Assembly (NCBI GenBank): GCA_916610825.1
Contig: OU744451.1
Coordinates: 23,324,349 to 23,388,348 of the forward strand
Length of the DNA stretch: 64,000 bases
Source of the DNA: Haliclystus octoradiatus
Taxonomy: Eukaryota > Cnidaria > Staurozoa > Stauromedusae > Haliclystidae
Reading direction: 5' to 3'
Shown: positions 1-11,200 of the stretch, piece by piece
Numbering within the stretch: position 1 is the stretch's first letter
Layout: each line of letters begins with the position of its first letter
Notes under the pieces: generated by a model
Told to the model about the DNA's origin: nothing
The model's input: only the letters and a program-made list of their open reading frames with translations
Database searches by the model: none
Program-made: the position numbers and the translations under genes

Positions 1-441
1 TGCTCAGATACGATCAAGACCTGTGTTGAGCTGCGGGAGATTTGAAACACAGGCAATCAGAATTAAGCGTACATGAAATTGTTCATCATTTTTTGGATTT
101 CAGTCTTTTCTACGTTTATCAACCCTAAGTTTTGTCATTTTCATATTGAAATTTAATCAGAAATTATCCTTATCCTTAGTTTCATTCTATTTTGATAATT
201 TATATTTTCATGCCTGAATGAGATTAGAATTTCTATGCAGTTTTTGATTGACCCAGAAGAAGTTTTGAGGACAACATATAACGATCTAGTCTATAGCGCC
301 GATCATATTACTTCATGATTTCGTTTTTCTTGACTCTTTGTAAGTTATTTGCTCCTGTCTAACGGCGTCATGCCATTAAATGTTGATAACGCTGATATTT
401 TAGTATTTAATTTTTTTTTCTCTGATAAAATTTATATCTAG

Positions 442-3400
442 ACCTCATACATTGATGATTCTTGTGTTCGACATGTCGTAGAAGGTCAAACTCATGACGT
501 CATATCTAATACAAATGAAATTTTAACAAGAATAGTGGTAAGAGAAGCATGTTATCTGAATTTTGGTCATCCTTTGGGAAATCTTGTTGCTAGGTTGTTA
601 GGTTTTGTCAGGACATAACCCCTGCCCCCTCTGATGCCACCCTTGCTCCAATCAACCTTAAATTCACAATCAAAATGTAGCAGGAAAACTTTACGGGCCT
701 TCTGAATTGCCCGGTCCCAGGGGAAGATTACCGTTTTAATACCCCGCCCTCTCGGGATCTCTCGATGGCAATGTTCACCGAGAACAATGATCAAATATTT
801 CCAACATTTGGTTATGATTTTTTCAACGTATTTCGAATATTTGGACAATTCCTACGTGTGTTTCCTCCATACAGCGAAAAAAGAACCTTTAAACCCTTTG
901 AATATATGTTACTGTTTGTGTCAGAATCAATAATCAGGGAAAAATCCAAATGTACAGTTTGGCGAGAAAAGAAGTGAGGAATTATTGAAATTTAAACATA
1001 CAGTCAAACCTGCTATAACGGTCACCTCTATAGAGCCGCCACCTGTCTATAGTGGTCACTCTTGCAATGTCTAAAGTAGTATTTTCTATTGAATTAAACC
1101 TGTATATAAAGACCACCTGTCTATAGTGGTCAATTTATCTACCTCTAATAGCTGCCTGTTATATACAGGTTTCACTGTATTTTAATAAATAAAATGAAAT
1201 AGAGTCGTCCAATATAAAAACAAATTGAAGATTTGATAATAAGTTAAAATTCTATATAAGATAATCGAATAAAGCGAAATCCATAATTTTATTGAAATGT
1301 TGATTCTGACACAAACCGTCACATATGCACATGACATATGAGATTCTACTTGTTACCCCCCATGGACTTTACAACAAATATTTTATTTTTGTTTTTAGCA
1401 ATCGACTTCTATTGATGATATTCTTCCATCAGTAGTAAAATCATCATCGTCAAATGAAGACCACGTGATTAATAATCAACAATTAATATCAGCTCATCTA
1501 AGACATGACAATATTATCAATGCTAATTTCGCAAACAATGGGTAAGAGTAATTCATATGAATACGATTTTACAAATTTTTACCTATAAATGTTAAAGTCT
1601 TTGGATATCTGGATGTATGTTATGTATGTATGTATGTATGTATGTATGTATGTATGTATGTATGTATGTATGTATGTATGTATGTATGTATGTATGTATG
1701 TATGTATGTATGTATGTATGTATGTATGTATGTATGTATGTATGTATGTATGTATGTATGTATGTTTGTATGTATGTATGTATGTATGTTTGTATGTATG
1801 TATGTATGTATGTATGTATGTATGTATGTATGTATGTATGTATGTATGTATGTATGTATGTATGTATGTATGTATGTATGTATGTATGTATGTATGTATG
1901 TATGTATGTATGTATGTATGTATGTATGTATGTATGTATGTATGTATGTATGTATGTATGTATGTATGTATGTATGTATGTATGTATGTATGTATGTATG
2001 TATGTATGTATGTATGTATGTATGTATGTATGTATGTATGTATGTATGTATGTATGTATGTTTGTATGTATGTATGTATGTATGTATGTATGTATGTATG
2101 TATGTATGTATGTATGTATGTATGTATGTATGTATGTATGTATGTATGTATGTATGTATGTATGTATGTATGTATGTATGTATGTATGTATGTATGTATG
2201 TATGTATGTATGTATGTATGTATGTATGTTTGTATGTATGTATGTATGTATGTATGTATGTATGTACGTATGTATGTATGTATATACGTATGTATGTATG
2301 TATGTATGTCTGGCGAAGTGTTCCCCCTACATTTGTGCATACTGATTTATTAAATTTCCTCTCATTAAAGGGTTACCACATACTTGCCATGTTTGTATTC
2401 ATATTTACTAAACGAGAAAATGTTGGGAGACACGAGTGAAGCGCTAAAAAATCACGAGCTCCGAGCGAGTGATTTTTAGCTTCCCAAGTGTCTCCCAACA
2501 TTTTCGAGTTTAGTAAATATGAATACAAACATTTGCAAGCATGTGGTAACCCTTTTCTAAAATAAAACAAATGTCGGAATCTCATTCGACGGCGAATTTT
2601 CAATTCTTGAATTCACAATTTAAAATTCAATTTCAATTCATAAACCAAGCATAAAGATAACAAGATAATAGATAGATAAAGATACATTTTACATCCCACA
2701 ACAAGATAGATTTTGTCGAATAAAAAAAGACATATACAAGAACGTCTGTAATATAAGTGGTACAATAGTTCTTTAGCAAATTAATGCAGTAATTGTTATT
2801 TAAATTTTAGGTTTACCTTGAAACAGCGTAACCTATAATTGTCTTTCATTCTGTGTTTTTATTTTGCATGTTACACGACTCATTTACCACGCTTTTCAAT
2901 AAAAAAAACATCTTGAGCTAAATGTCGTTCTGTAAATCGTAGCCATTATTGAGATATTTATTGGATTGTTATCAAAAAGCTATAAATTCTGTATTTTATC
3001 ACAGATCAAACTTTTTGAAGCTTGCGGTTTTTCCCGGTTTTCGGAGCCATGTTTTACCCTAGGATTTCATGCACGCTCTTTCGACCAATCAGATCGCAGA
3101 AAACCTTCGTGATATTTTAGAAACAGGTTTCACTAGCCTGCGTCCAGACGAATACACTTTCCTTCAGAAACGTTTTAGTCTGGACGCAGGCTAGGTTTCA
3201 CTAAACCTTTCGAATATTTATTGATGAACAATTTTCCACGTACAATGCAGTCATAGTACACTCTTAAATGAGTCTTTGTGTTTTCTACTACAGTTGTTAT
3301 TATGTTCCCTGTTAATGCGACCGCCCAATCCAGATGACCGTTCAACATAGATGTTCATGATATTTGATGTGTTTCTTTTACAGGGTTTGTTTCTTTGATG

Positions 3401-4615
3401 TCAATGTCATATTACGAAATCACAGCCCATCGAATGTGGATGTTGAACTGAGCGCAAACAGTATTACACTTCATAGGTATGAGTGGGATTATTTTATGTT
3501 GCATGCGCATAAAATTAACTCATGTTACGTCTGCGGACATATTATAGATGCAACAGATATAGTAAAGTACTATAATTCACAAGGGAAATCAGCATCGTCG
3601 TTCGATTTCAATAACTTTCCAAAGTGTAGTTTGTTTACCTTCTCGTTCAGAAGCATTTTCTAAGTAATGTTATCATACTTTTGAGGTATGGTAAAATCGT
3701 TTCTAGGTAAGATCAACAAAATTAAATTGACATCAGGTTTTGGATGAACTGCAAACAATTTTTTTCTCGATGACAACAACGCCTATTCTCGAGAATTATA
3801 TTTTCCCAAAAATACGATTCTGTTATGTCTAAACGAAGGAAGGACTTCCTAGATACATGATGACAGCCATGAAACAGGGATGTTATGTTATTTTCTTGAC
3901 TTTCGCTATAAAATTAATCTTTTTCCACGCGGATAGCCAAACGTTTCGCGGTATCAGACATGCAAAACTTGGATGTGACCAGTTTTAGTTTTTATTCTGA
4001 TGTATATAAGTTTAAAACAATGAATTATGTTTCTCCTTTTGACTGATCCTGGTGTAATGGCCAGTGTAATTGTTAAGGTGCTGGACCATGGCTCGCAGGG
4101 TCTTGTGTCCATTCTCCTGGTAAGGGAATTATTGGTTGGCGTAAGGGCATCTGGCCAATAAACTCAAACACGCTCCAAAAAGCACCAACCAACCACCCCG
4201 AGGAATTAAATCTACTATCTAACCTGGTTTGTGGTATAAAAATATCCTATTTGCAATAAAATGAGAAATTGCTTGAGTAGATTTGAGGTTCGAAGTTGAT
4301 TTCATTCTTGTTTTCTTCCTTAGCTCGGATCGACTTCTTCTGGAACCTGATTTAGAGATAACTCGACCTGCCGCGAGCTCGGGCAACTTCGGTGATACTT
4401 CGTTTACTAAAGGAGCACTTTGGAATGGACCGACTAAACTCTCGATAAAGATCGGTCCTAATGAAAAATACATCGCAAAGTTTTCGGCAATTGTCGTTCG
4501 ACCGGGACTATATGATGTGAATAATTTTACGGCATTTATTGCTGATCGTAGTGGTGACGTACGTTGGTCGTTTATCGGCCCTAGTATCGTTTGTGCAAGA
4601 AATTTAATGGAATAG
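442..4615 (+). CDS. TRAPPC8: TRAPPC8-like protein, C-terminal exons (5' end outside window)
   Basis: Four exons join in phase: 442-537, 1399-1541, 3384-3476 and 4324-4615, ending in TAG. Each is bounded by AG and GT, and the split codons (GG|G, AG|C) restore a continuous frame of about 207 residues. The last two exons read as a beta-sandwich tail: a strand-rich stretch starting CFFDVNVILRNHSPSNVDVE, then WNGPTKLSIKIGPNEKYIAK and a VVRPGLYDVNNF turn. From memory of the family, this order matches the extreme C-terminus of TRAPPC8 (Trs85 homologue), a subunit of the TRAPPIII tethering complex in ER-Golgi traffic and autophagy. Other TRAPP subunits with Ig-like tails (TRAPPC9, TRAPPC13) are the alternative. 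The upstream exon was not found with confidence. The intron at 1542-3383 holds a (TATG)n array and two foldback elements. The exons and frame are solid; the family name is only moderately supported. Confidence 0.5.
1001..1177. mobile_element. pogo/Tigger-like MITE (CAGTCAAACCTG ends), TA target
   Basis: About 177 bp runs from CAGTCAAACCTG to CAGGTTTCACTG between TA dinucleotides, with internal complementary GTCTATAGTGGTCA blocks. It has no coding capacity. It is the first of at least eleven copies in the window. TA targets and CAGT ends fit the Tc1/mariner-pogo group (inference from ends only). Confidence 0.7.
1614..2308. repeat. (TATG)n tetranucleotide microsatellite
   Basis: Almost 700 bp of TATG repeats with a handful of TTTG, TACG and TATA interruptions, clustered at 1765-1790, 2060, 2229 and 2264-2288. 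It lies in the TRAPPC8-like intron. All frames on both strands stay open because the unit contains no stop, so those ORFs are artefacts. Confidence 0.98.
2367..2555. mobile_element. Long foldback (palindromic) element
   Basis: AAAGGGTTACCACAT at 2367 is the inverse of ATGTGGTAACCCTTT at 2541-2555, and the arms pair inward almost to the centre (about 2462) through GAATACAAACAT and TGTTGGGAGACAC blocks. It has no ORF. It lies in the TRAPPC8-like intron on the transcribed strand, so it could form a hairpin of about 90 bp in pre-mRNA. Confidence 0.8.
3134..3193. mobile_element. Minimal MULE-like MITE (TAGCCTGC ends) with 8-bp TSD
   Basis: A 60-bp element, TAGCCTGCGTCCAGAC to GTCTGGACGCAGGCTA, flanked by direct repeats GGTTTCAC at 3126-3133 and 3194-3201. 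It is the smallest member of the TAGCCTGC family and is little more than two terminal inverted repeats. Confidence 0.8.
4040..4205 (+). repeat. SINE-like dispersed repeat
   Basis: Contains TTATTGGTTGGCGTAAGGGC, a 'GGCATCTGGCCA' block and a CCAACCACCCC stretch. A similar arrangement recurs at 61530-61670 (ATTGGTTGGCGTCATG, GGCATCCGGCTATAAA, CTAACCACCCC). No coding potential; the family assignment is by resemblance between the two copies only. Confidence 0.45.
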
Positions 4616-5832
4616 ACTTTATATATTCTTTATTATGATAATGATTTGGAAATCGGTTATAAAATGAACGAAATGTTTTTTTTTTGATTGGCATAATTGT
4701 ATCTTAGAAATATTAAACTTTGAAAGATGAATTTTGATCAGATGTCAACCTTTCGTGTTTTTGTCTGCTCACTATATAGAAATAGATTCTTGCTAAGCCA
4801 GCTGTAGGGATGTTCTTAACCTTCTCGGCTATAATTAACAAACATTGAAAGAAACCTGCTGAAAAGACTTGAGCTGGAATCATCAGAACGTTCTGAAATC
4901 TCTCAAAAGTCATCAAATGACATGATGCTTTTTCCGAACTTAAATTTATCTCCCCTACGGCTCTTCGCCCTGTATGGTTTAACTATTGTCCGTTAGGAGT
5001 TCGTGCCAGATAACACCAGGTGCAGTTTAAAGCACGTTTTAATACTCTTTCAAGATAAGATCAGCCTTCTCAGATAATGAAATTGTTCAGCAGTTTGACT
5101 GGCTCAAGTCCCACTTTCCTTGCCTCATTTTCATGATTAATTTGCCTCCCAATCCATGAAGATCGGCATAACACAGAAGTGAGACTTGAGCAAGTCAATT
5201 CAGCACTGTACTCTTAGCCTGCGTGCAGACTAAAACCTATCTTAACGAAAGTGTAAACACTTTCACTTTGCACTTTCGTTAAGATAGGTTTTAGTCTGCA
5301 CGCAGGCTATGTACTCTCGTATTTGCATATTTGTATAATACTTATATGTAATCCTAATGTCAGTACACCCCCTTGTGAAGGATTTGTTCCACAAGAAATT
5401 AAAACTACATCCATTTTCAATTGTTATTCCATGATAGAGGATATTACTTACAGGGGCTTAAAATTTGTGAACATAAGCAAATGTAATGTATTTATGTTTG
5501 TATAGGACTAGTAGATTCTTTAAATATTAATAGGAACGTCACTTAATTTCTAAAGGGCGTTGTCCTGAGCGTGCAACATTGCAGGTCCGAAAAATCTTAG
5601 CCTGCGTGCAGACTAAACAATCTTAGCTGCTATTGTTCATAAATTTATATAAATAATGATCAGAATCCAAATTGCATTTGCAAGTGTTGCATAAGTACAT
5701 TATAAAGATAATACATACTAATGTACATACTATAAATCGAAACATTGAACTTTTGATAATTTGAAAATAGAATCTATAATTTTTGTTGTTCAAGTAAAAA
5801 AATACCAAAAGTAAGCGGTGTTGATTGATTAT
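4616..5832. other. Intergenic region between TRAPPC8-like gene and PEPCK copy 1
   Basis: No convincing gene. It contains one complete TAGCCTGC-family element (5215-5309) and a solitary TAGCCTGCGTGCAGACTAAA end at about 5598. The short ORFs here have no recognisable features. Confidence 0.6.
5215..5309. mobile_element. MULE-like MITE (TAGCCTGC ends) with 8-bp TSD
   Basis: A 95-bp near-perfect palindrome from TAGCCTGCGTGCAGACTAAA to its inverse, flanked by TGTACTCT at 5207-5214 and 5310-5317. Non-coding. Confidence 0.85.
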
Positions 5833-6000
5833 TGACGTGGCAATGGGCACGTTCTTTCAATCACTCTGATTGGTTGAAGCTGATGGTGTGTTTACCAGTG
5901 GGTGTTTTCCCCTATAAGATACGACCAAAATTTGTTATGAAGCAGATTGATTTCTGACTCTATCATTGGAAGAAGACAGTCTGAAAGATATTCATCGATT
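5833..6000 (+). promoter_or_regulatory. PEPCK copy 1 promoter and 5'-UTR exon
   Basis: In order: a CRE-like TGACGTGG (5833-5840), an inverted CCAAT motif TCTGATTGG (5865-5873), a forkhead-type TGTTTAC (5889-5895) and a TATA box TATAAGAT (5913-5920). A non-coding first exon follows, beginning around 5940-5950 and ending at donor GTAAGT (6001). The CCAAT motif, TATA region (ATACGACCAAAAT) and start of the exon (AGATTGATTC/T) recur at the same spacing before copy 2, which supports function. The start site itself is inferred. Confidence 0.6.
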
Positions 6001-7103
6001 GTAAGTTGACAGTGTAGTTAGTACATATTAAATTAATTTGTTTCAAGATGTTGTCCTATATCTGTTTTATTTTTACCTGTATGAATATGCTCTAAGGACT
6101 TGATATTTTAGAAACATTGAAACTTTTTGTATTTCTTCGAACTTGTAAGCAAAGGAATTTACATTTTCAGAGTTATTAATAGTAAAATGTATATTGCTTT
6201 TAAGTGCCTTCGCTTACAGTAGTGTCTTGTTCTGGACATAATTTATATTCAATTATTTTGAGCCGAGCCAGCCGATAACAGCATTCAGCTGCCTTCAGAC
6301 ACGGGCAGATGGACACGTAGCCTATACACAGCTTATTTGAAATAGCTAGTGCACTTCAGTGAATGTGCACATGATGTGCATTGCAATGCTTTCTATTATA
6401 TATATTTTTACTGCTGTATTTCGGAAACTTGACAAAGATCCAGGAAATTTTCTGCATGTTTTCGTTGCCTGTAATCGCAGATTCGCAGAATGCATGATAT
6501 GTATACAGGCGTATATAGTTAGAGATTCCACTTTCATATCGATATCCTATACTTTGAATCCTAACTAATATAATTTAAAACGTAATTTTATTTGTTTGGC
6601 TTTGTTTATCATAATTATGATCAGGGCAGTTGCATATCAGAAATGAAAATATTTCCAAAATACAATCGCTTTCATTGATTGATTGCATTGATTTCTATTC
6701 ATTTACGATTCTTTTAGATAATAGGTCTCAATATGATTTATTCTACCTATTGATCGATGTCATTGATGATTTCAATGGATAGCACATTTGAGTCTTTTTC
6801 AATGTTCAATCAAAATCAGACTAGTATCAAAAATTTTATTAGCTTGAAATTTGCAACAGAGCAGACACGGAAAACTAGTAGAATTGAACGCAAACATGAT
6901 CGTTATTATTTATATACAGTAATTAATAGCTAATGCCGTGGGCCTGTCAAAATGCCGAGCATGCATTTGCCTCTCAAAATTTTAAGGGGTGCCTTTTTCA
7001 AATTGTTGTGAAATTTTACAGTGTCAATTTAGAGATTTTTCGAAATTTTTAGACAATTTCCTGTGTTTGACTCGTAAAAACATTTTAAGGTCTCCATTCT
7101 CTC

Positions 7104-8028
7104 TAGTCTGCGTTACAGACCGCGATTCTTAGTGGATCGCTATAAAGACCGTTTTAGTCATACCTGGTTCGTCAAGTAGGCCATCCTATTTTAGGCATTT
7201 ACTTTTATTTCCTAAGACTGTTTAGACATCCTTGCGCATAATATTTTGCTGCATATAACAGTGTATTTTAGGCATCGTAAAATACACTTTATATGGAGCA
7301 TTGGGTTATATATTTAATCTGAAAGAGCGAGACACACCTATTTCATGGCAAATAGTGAACCAATAGTAACCGCTCTTAAATAGTAGTCTTTTAAATAAAT
7401 CAAGTCCTGCAAGTTAATATAGCGGAAATGTTCACGTCGCGTGGAAGAAATACCGAAGTTCAAATTGTTTAGCAATTATCAATAATGAAACAATTATGGA
7501 AACAATTATGAAGAGGAATAGGCACCTGAAAAGAGTTTGGTACTTGATAAGCAGCTTCTGCTACTTTGGCACTTTATTGATCTGCTTCACTAATCCATAT
7601 ATGATCTGATGCGAAGAATTGTTGCGAGCAGAGCGAACAAGAAAATTTGGATTATTGTTTACTATTGCGAAACGGGTGGGGTAGAACCTTCAAAATCATT
7701 AAGCTATATAGCAACCATTATTATTGCATAAAAATTATGAATATTAAATTGGAACATGATAAGAAGAAGGCTTGCCAGTAGGCTTACAATGCATAATATA
7801 CTCCTGTTCATAAAACTGTTTTTGTGAAGTGTTGAATTTTATTAATACAGAGTAAATTTCCTGAACTGTAACACAAAAAACTTGTAATTTGTTGATTTGC
7901 CCGAAAAAGTGCCCGAATTTTTTTCTCAAATGCGTTTGGGGGGCAACTGCCCTCCCTGCCCCCCAGCTCCTACGCCTATGCATTCACCTACTCTTTCGTG
8001 AATGAATCGCGGTCTGTAACGCAGGCTA
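7104..8028. mobile_element. 925-bp non-autonomous MULE-like element
   Basis: Ends TAGTCTGCGTTACAGACCGC and GCGGTCTGTAACGCAGGCTA are inverse copies. Flanks CATTCTCTC and CATTCTCAT are an imperfect 9-bp duplication. It has the same terminal motif family as 26014-26244 and no transposase ORF. It lies in the 5'-UTR intron of PEPCK copy 1. Confidence 0.7.
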
Positions 8029-8205
8029 CATTCTCATTTGCTGTGAAATTGGACAGTTTCCCTCGATTTCTGAAAATGGCACACCACCGTCAAAAATATC
8101 AAAGCATCCCCCCTCTTCGGTAACTAATGTTGTAATTTTGTAAAATTGATATATTTTATGCGAATAATTCAACAGCATTTTTCTATTTTAATTGCAGTAA
8201 TAGTA

Positions 8206-11200
8206 ATGGATACTCAGCGTCCAATTTCTTTGCCTGAAGGCATCAAAGTTACTCGTGGAGACTTTAATAAATTAGCTAGCAATGTTCAAAACTTTATTGC
8301 AAGCAAAGCAGCTTTAGCCAAACCATCAAATCTTCATATATGTGATGGAAGTGATGAAGAAAATAACATTCTTCTCGACCATTTGATTGAACGTGGTACA
8401 CTGAAAAAACTCACAAAACTTGACAATTGGTAAATATTTACCTCTTTATACAACCACCTGTTTGTGTGGTCATTTAATCATATAACTCATTTCATAGTAC
8501 AGTAATAAGTATGCCTACTTTCATTGAGAGGCTATTATACATATATTAATTGATGATGACGTCAATGTATTATTTAGCATAAAATTTGTTTGATTCTGTA
8601 TATGGTTATACGCATGAAAAATTTCATTATTGTTAGAATATTTAGCTTGTTTCAAGCCAAATAAATCCTTTTTTGAGCAAAAATGGCTAGGTTCCCATAA
8701 AAAGATTTCATATATTAATAATACTATACGGCGAAAGAGTCAAAGAATACACATTCTTTACTGTTACTTAAGTTTCACGCATTTCAAAGCGATCTTCAGA
8801 CAGATTTTTTACTCAAAGATCACATTACCTTCATGGAGTAAAAAAAATGTCTGAAGATCGCTGTGAAATGCGTGAAACTTAACTAACAGTAAAGAATTTG
8901 TATTCTTTGACTCTTTCGCCATATATTATTATTATTTACCGCTCTGTCAAATGAAGACATAGAGCCCTATATTATCTGCAATTAGATACACATAAATTTT
9001 ATTATTATATTTTATATATTACATATTAATATTTTATATCTTGCTATGTTATCAGCACTGCATGTAAAATTCCTGGAAAGGTTTAAACTAATTAGATGAT
9101 GATGATGATATTGTTGAATGACGGGTGATGTTTATCTTTTTATGTTGACTGATTTTATTTTTATTTATAGCTATTTGGCTCGTACAAACCCAGCTGATGT
9201 CGCAAGAGTTGAATCTAAAACTGTAATTTGTACAGATAATAAACGTGAAACAATTCCAACACCCAAGGATGGTGTTAATGGTACAGTTGGTCATTGGTCT
9301 GGTGTTGAAGAAATGGATAAACGTCTTAACAAATTATTTGATGGCTGCATGAAAGGTAAGTACTTAAATAGTTGCTTTTTTAAAACGATAAAAAAATGTG
9401 ATAATCTCTTGCATTGTCAGGAATCATCTTGAAAACTTGTATGACCACAATATACAGATGGCCTCTAATACAGGGTCAATTCAATTTATGTATATTACTG
9501 ACGATGTGATTACAGGCAGGTGACTACTATAGAGAGGTGGTCGTTATAAACAGTTTTACTGTATGTGAAATATCTCTGCTATCTCCACCATTAAATAACA
9601 CTTACTTATCAACATGCCTACATTAAGATATTGCCTCTATTATTCAGATATATGTTGACCATTTAAGATAGCCGGTCTCTACAAAATAGTGTTTGTTTAT
9701 CGGAATAAAAATTATATTTAAAATTGTTTTATTATTTACTTACTAGGTCGTACAATGTACGTCATCCCCTTCAGTATGGGTCCAGTTGGCTCGCCATTAT
9801 CAAAAATTGGAATTGAGATCACAGATTCTGCATATGTTGTCTGCTCAATGCGTGTAATGACAAGAATGGGGCAGAATGTACTGGACACCCTTGGAAATGG
9901 CAGCTTTGTTCGATGTCTTCAATCTGTAGGGAAACCTTTACCTAGCAGTCCAGATCCATACGACTGGCCTTGCAATCCTGAAAACACAATTATCACTCAT
10001 TTCCCAAAACGAAAAGAAATCATATCATATGGAAGTGGTTACGGAGGAAATTCACTTTTGGGAAAGAAATGTTTTGCTTTGAGGATTGCATCGAGTATTG
10101 CAAGAGATGAAGGATGGTTAGCTGAACACATGCTGGTATAGGATAAAACTTCAGTTTTGTTAGTTTTATATAGTTGAAACTGATTGTAGAATGTAGAACA
10201 TTACTGCTGTGGTGTCACAAGGGCTTCATCCTTCTGGCCGGGAGAAGCACTTCTATACATTAGTCCTTGGCCAGTGACGTGCCTTGGCCAGATTCTTTGG
10301 AATTTTTTTCGAGGTCAATTTACAAGATCTATGAAATTTTTGAACTTTTCGTTGTTTTGATAGTAACAACATGAAATTTAAGGGTCTTACGTTTCACCTG
10401 CTGTAATTTTACCGCCTGGAAAAAATATCGAATTCCACCCCCCCCCCCCAGCTCCTCTGAGCCTTCTGGGAATCACGTTATCAGATTGAAATAAACGATG
10501 GTAAAAAGTTTCTTTTTAATTTCGAATTTGACATAAAATAAATGATGATGATAATTCTGCAGAAATCTTATCAAAATTTTATCATTTGGTTTTCTACTTT
10601 AGATCCTTGGTCTAACAAATCCGCAAGGTGAAAAACATTACATCGCAGCAGCGTTCCCTAGTGCCTGCGGTAAAACGAATCTTGCATTGATGACCCCAAC
10701 AATCCCTGGATGGAAGGTCGAATGCGTTGGGGATGATATTGCATGGATGAAATTCGGTGATGATGGTCGGCTTCATGCTATCAATCCAGAGGCTGGATTC
10801 TTTGGTGTTGCTCCTGGAACGTCACATACGACAAATGAGCAGGCTATGAAAGCTATTTTCAAAGATACCATATTTACCAATGTTGCTGAAACTAGTGACG
10901 GTGGTGTCTTCTGGGAAGGTAAATAATTGTTACAATTTGGTTCAAAAATATTCAAAATGCTCGATTGAGTGGTAAACATGCCTTTATTAATGTGTACCTC
11001 GTATGTTTTGTTTTGTATCTCAGGTCTTGAAGATGAAGTTGATTTATCAGCCATTAAAATATCATCATGGCTGCACGAAGAAAATTGGAAACCAGGAAAA
11101 TCCAAAGCTGCTCATCCAAACTCTCGCTTCTGCGCACCAGCACGCAACTGTACAATTATGGATCCATTGTGGGAAGATCCAAAAGGTGTCCCAATTGATG

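Noticed and set aside
241..340. Possible extra upstream exon after AG at 250
   Set aside because: Its only long frame (FLIDPEEVLRTT...) meets a TGA before any good donor, and no in-phase junction to exon 442-537 was found.
1579..2439. Several 240-270 residue ORFs on both strands
   Set aside because: They translate the (TATG)n microsatellite (MYVC or HTYI repeats) and reflect only the absence of stops in the unit.
8146..8205. Upstream in-frame ATG and extended N-terminus for PEPCK copy 1
   Set aside because: The acceptor at 8197 lies inside it, so this part is intron; the ATG at 8206 matches the start of copy 2.
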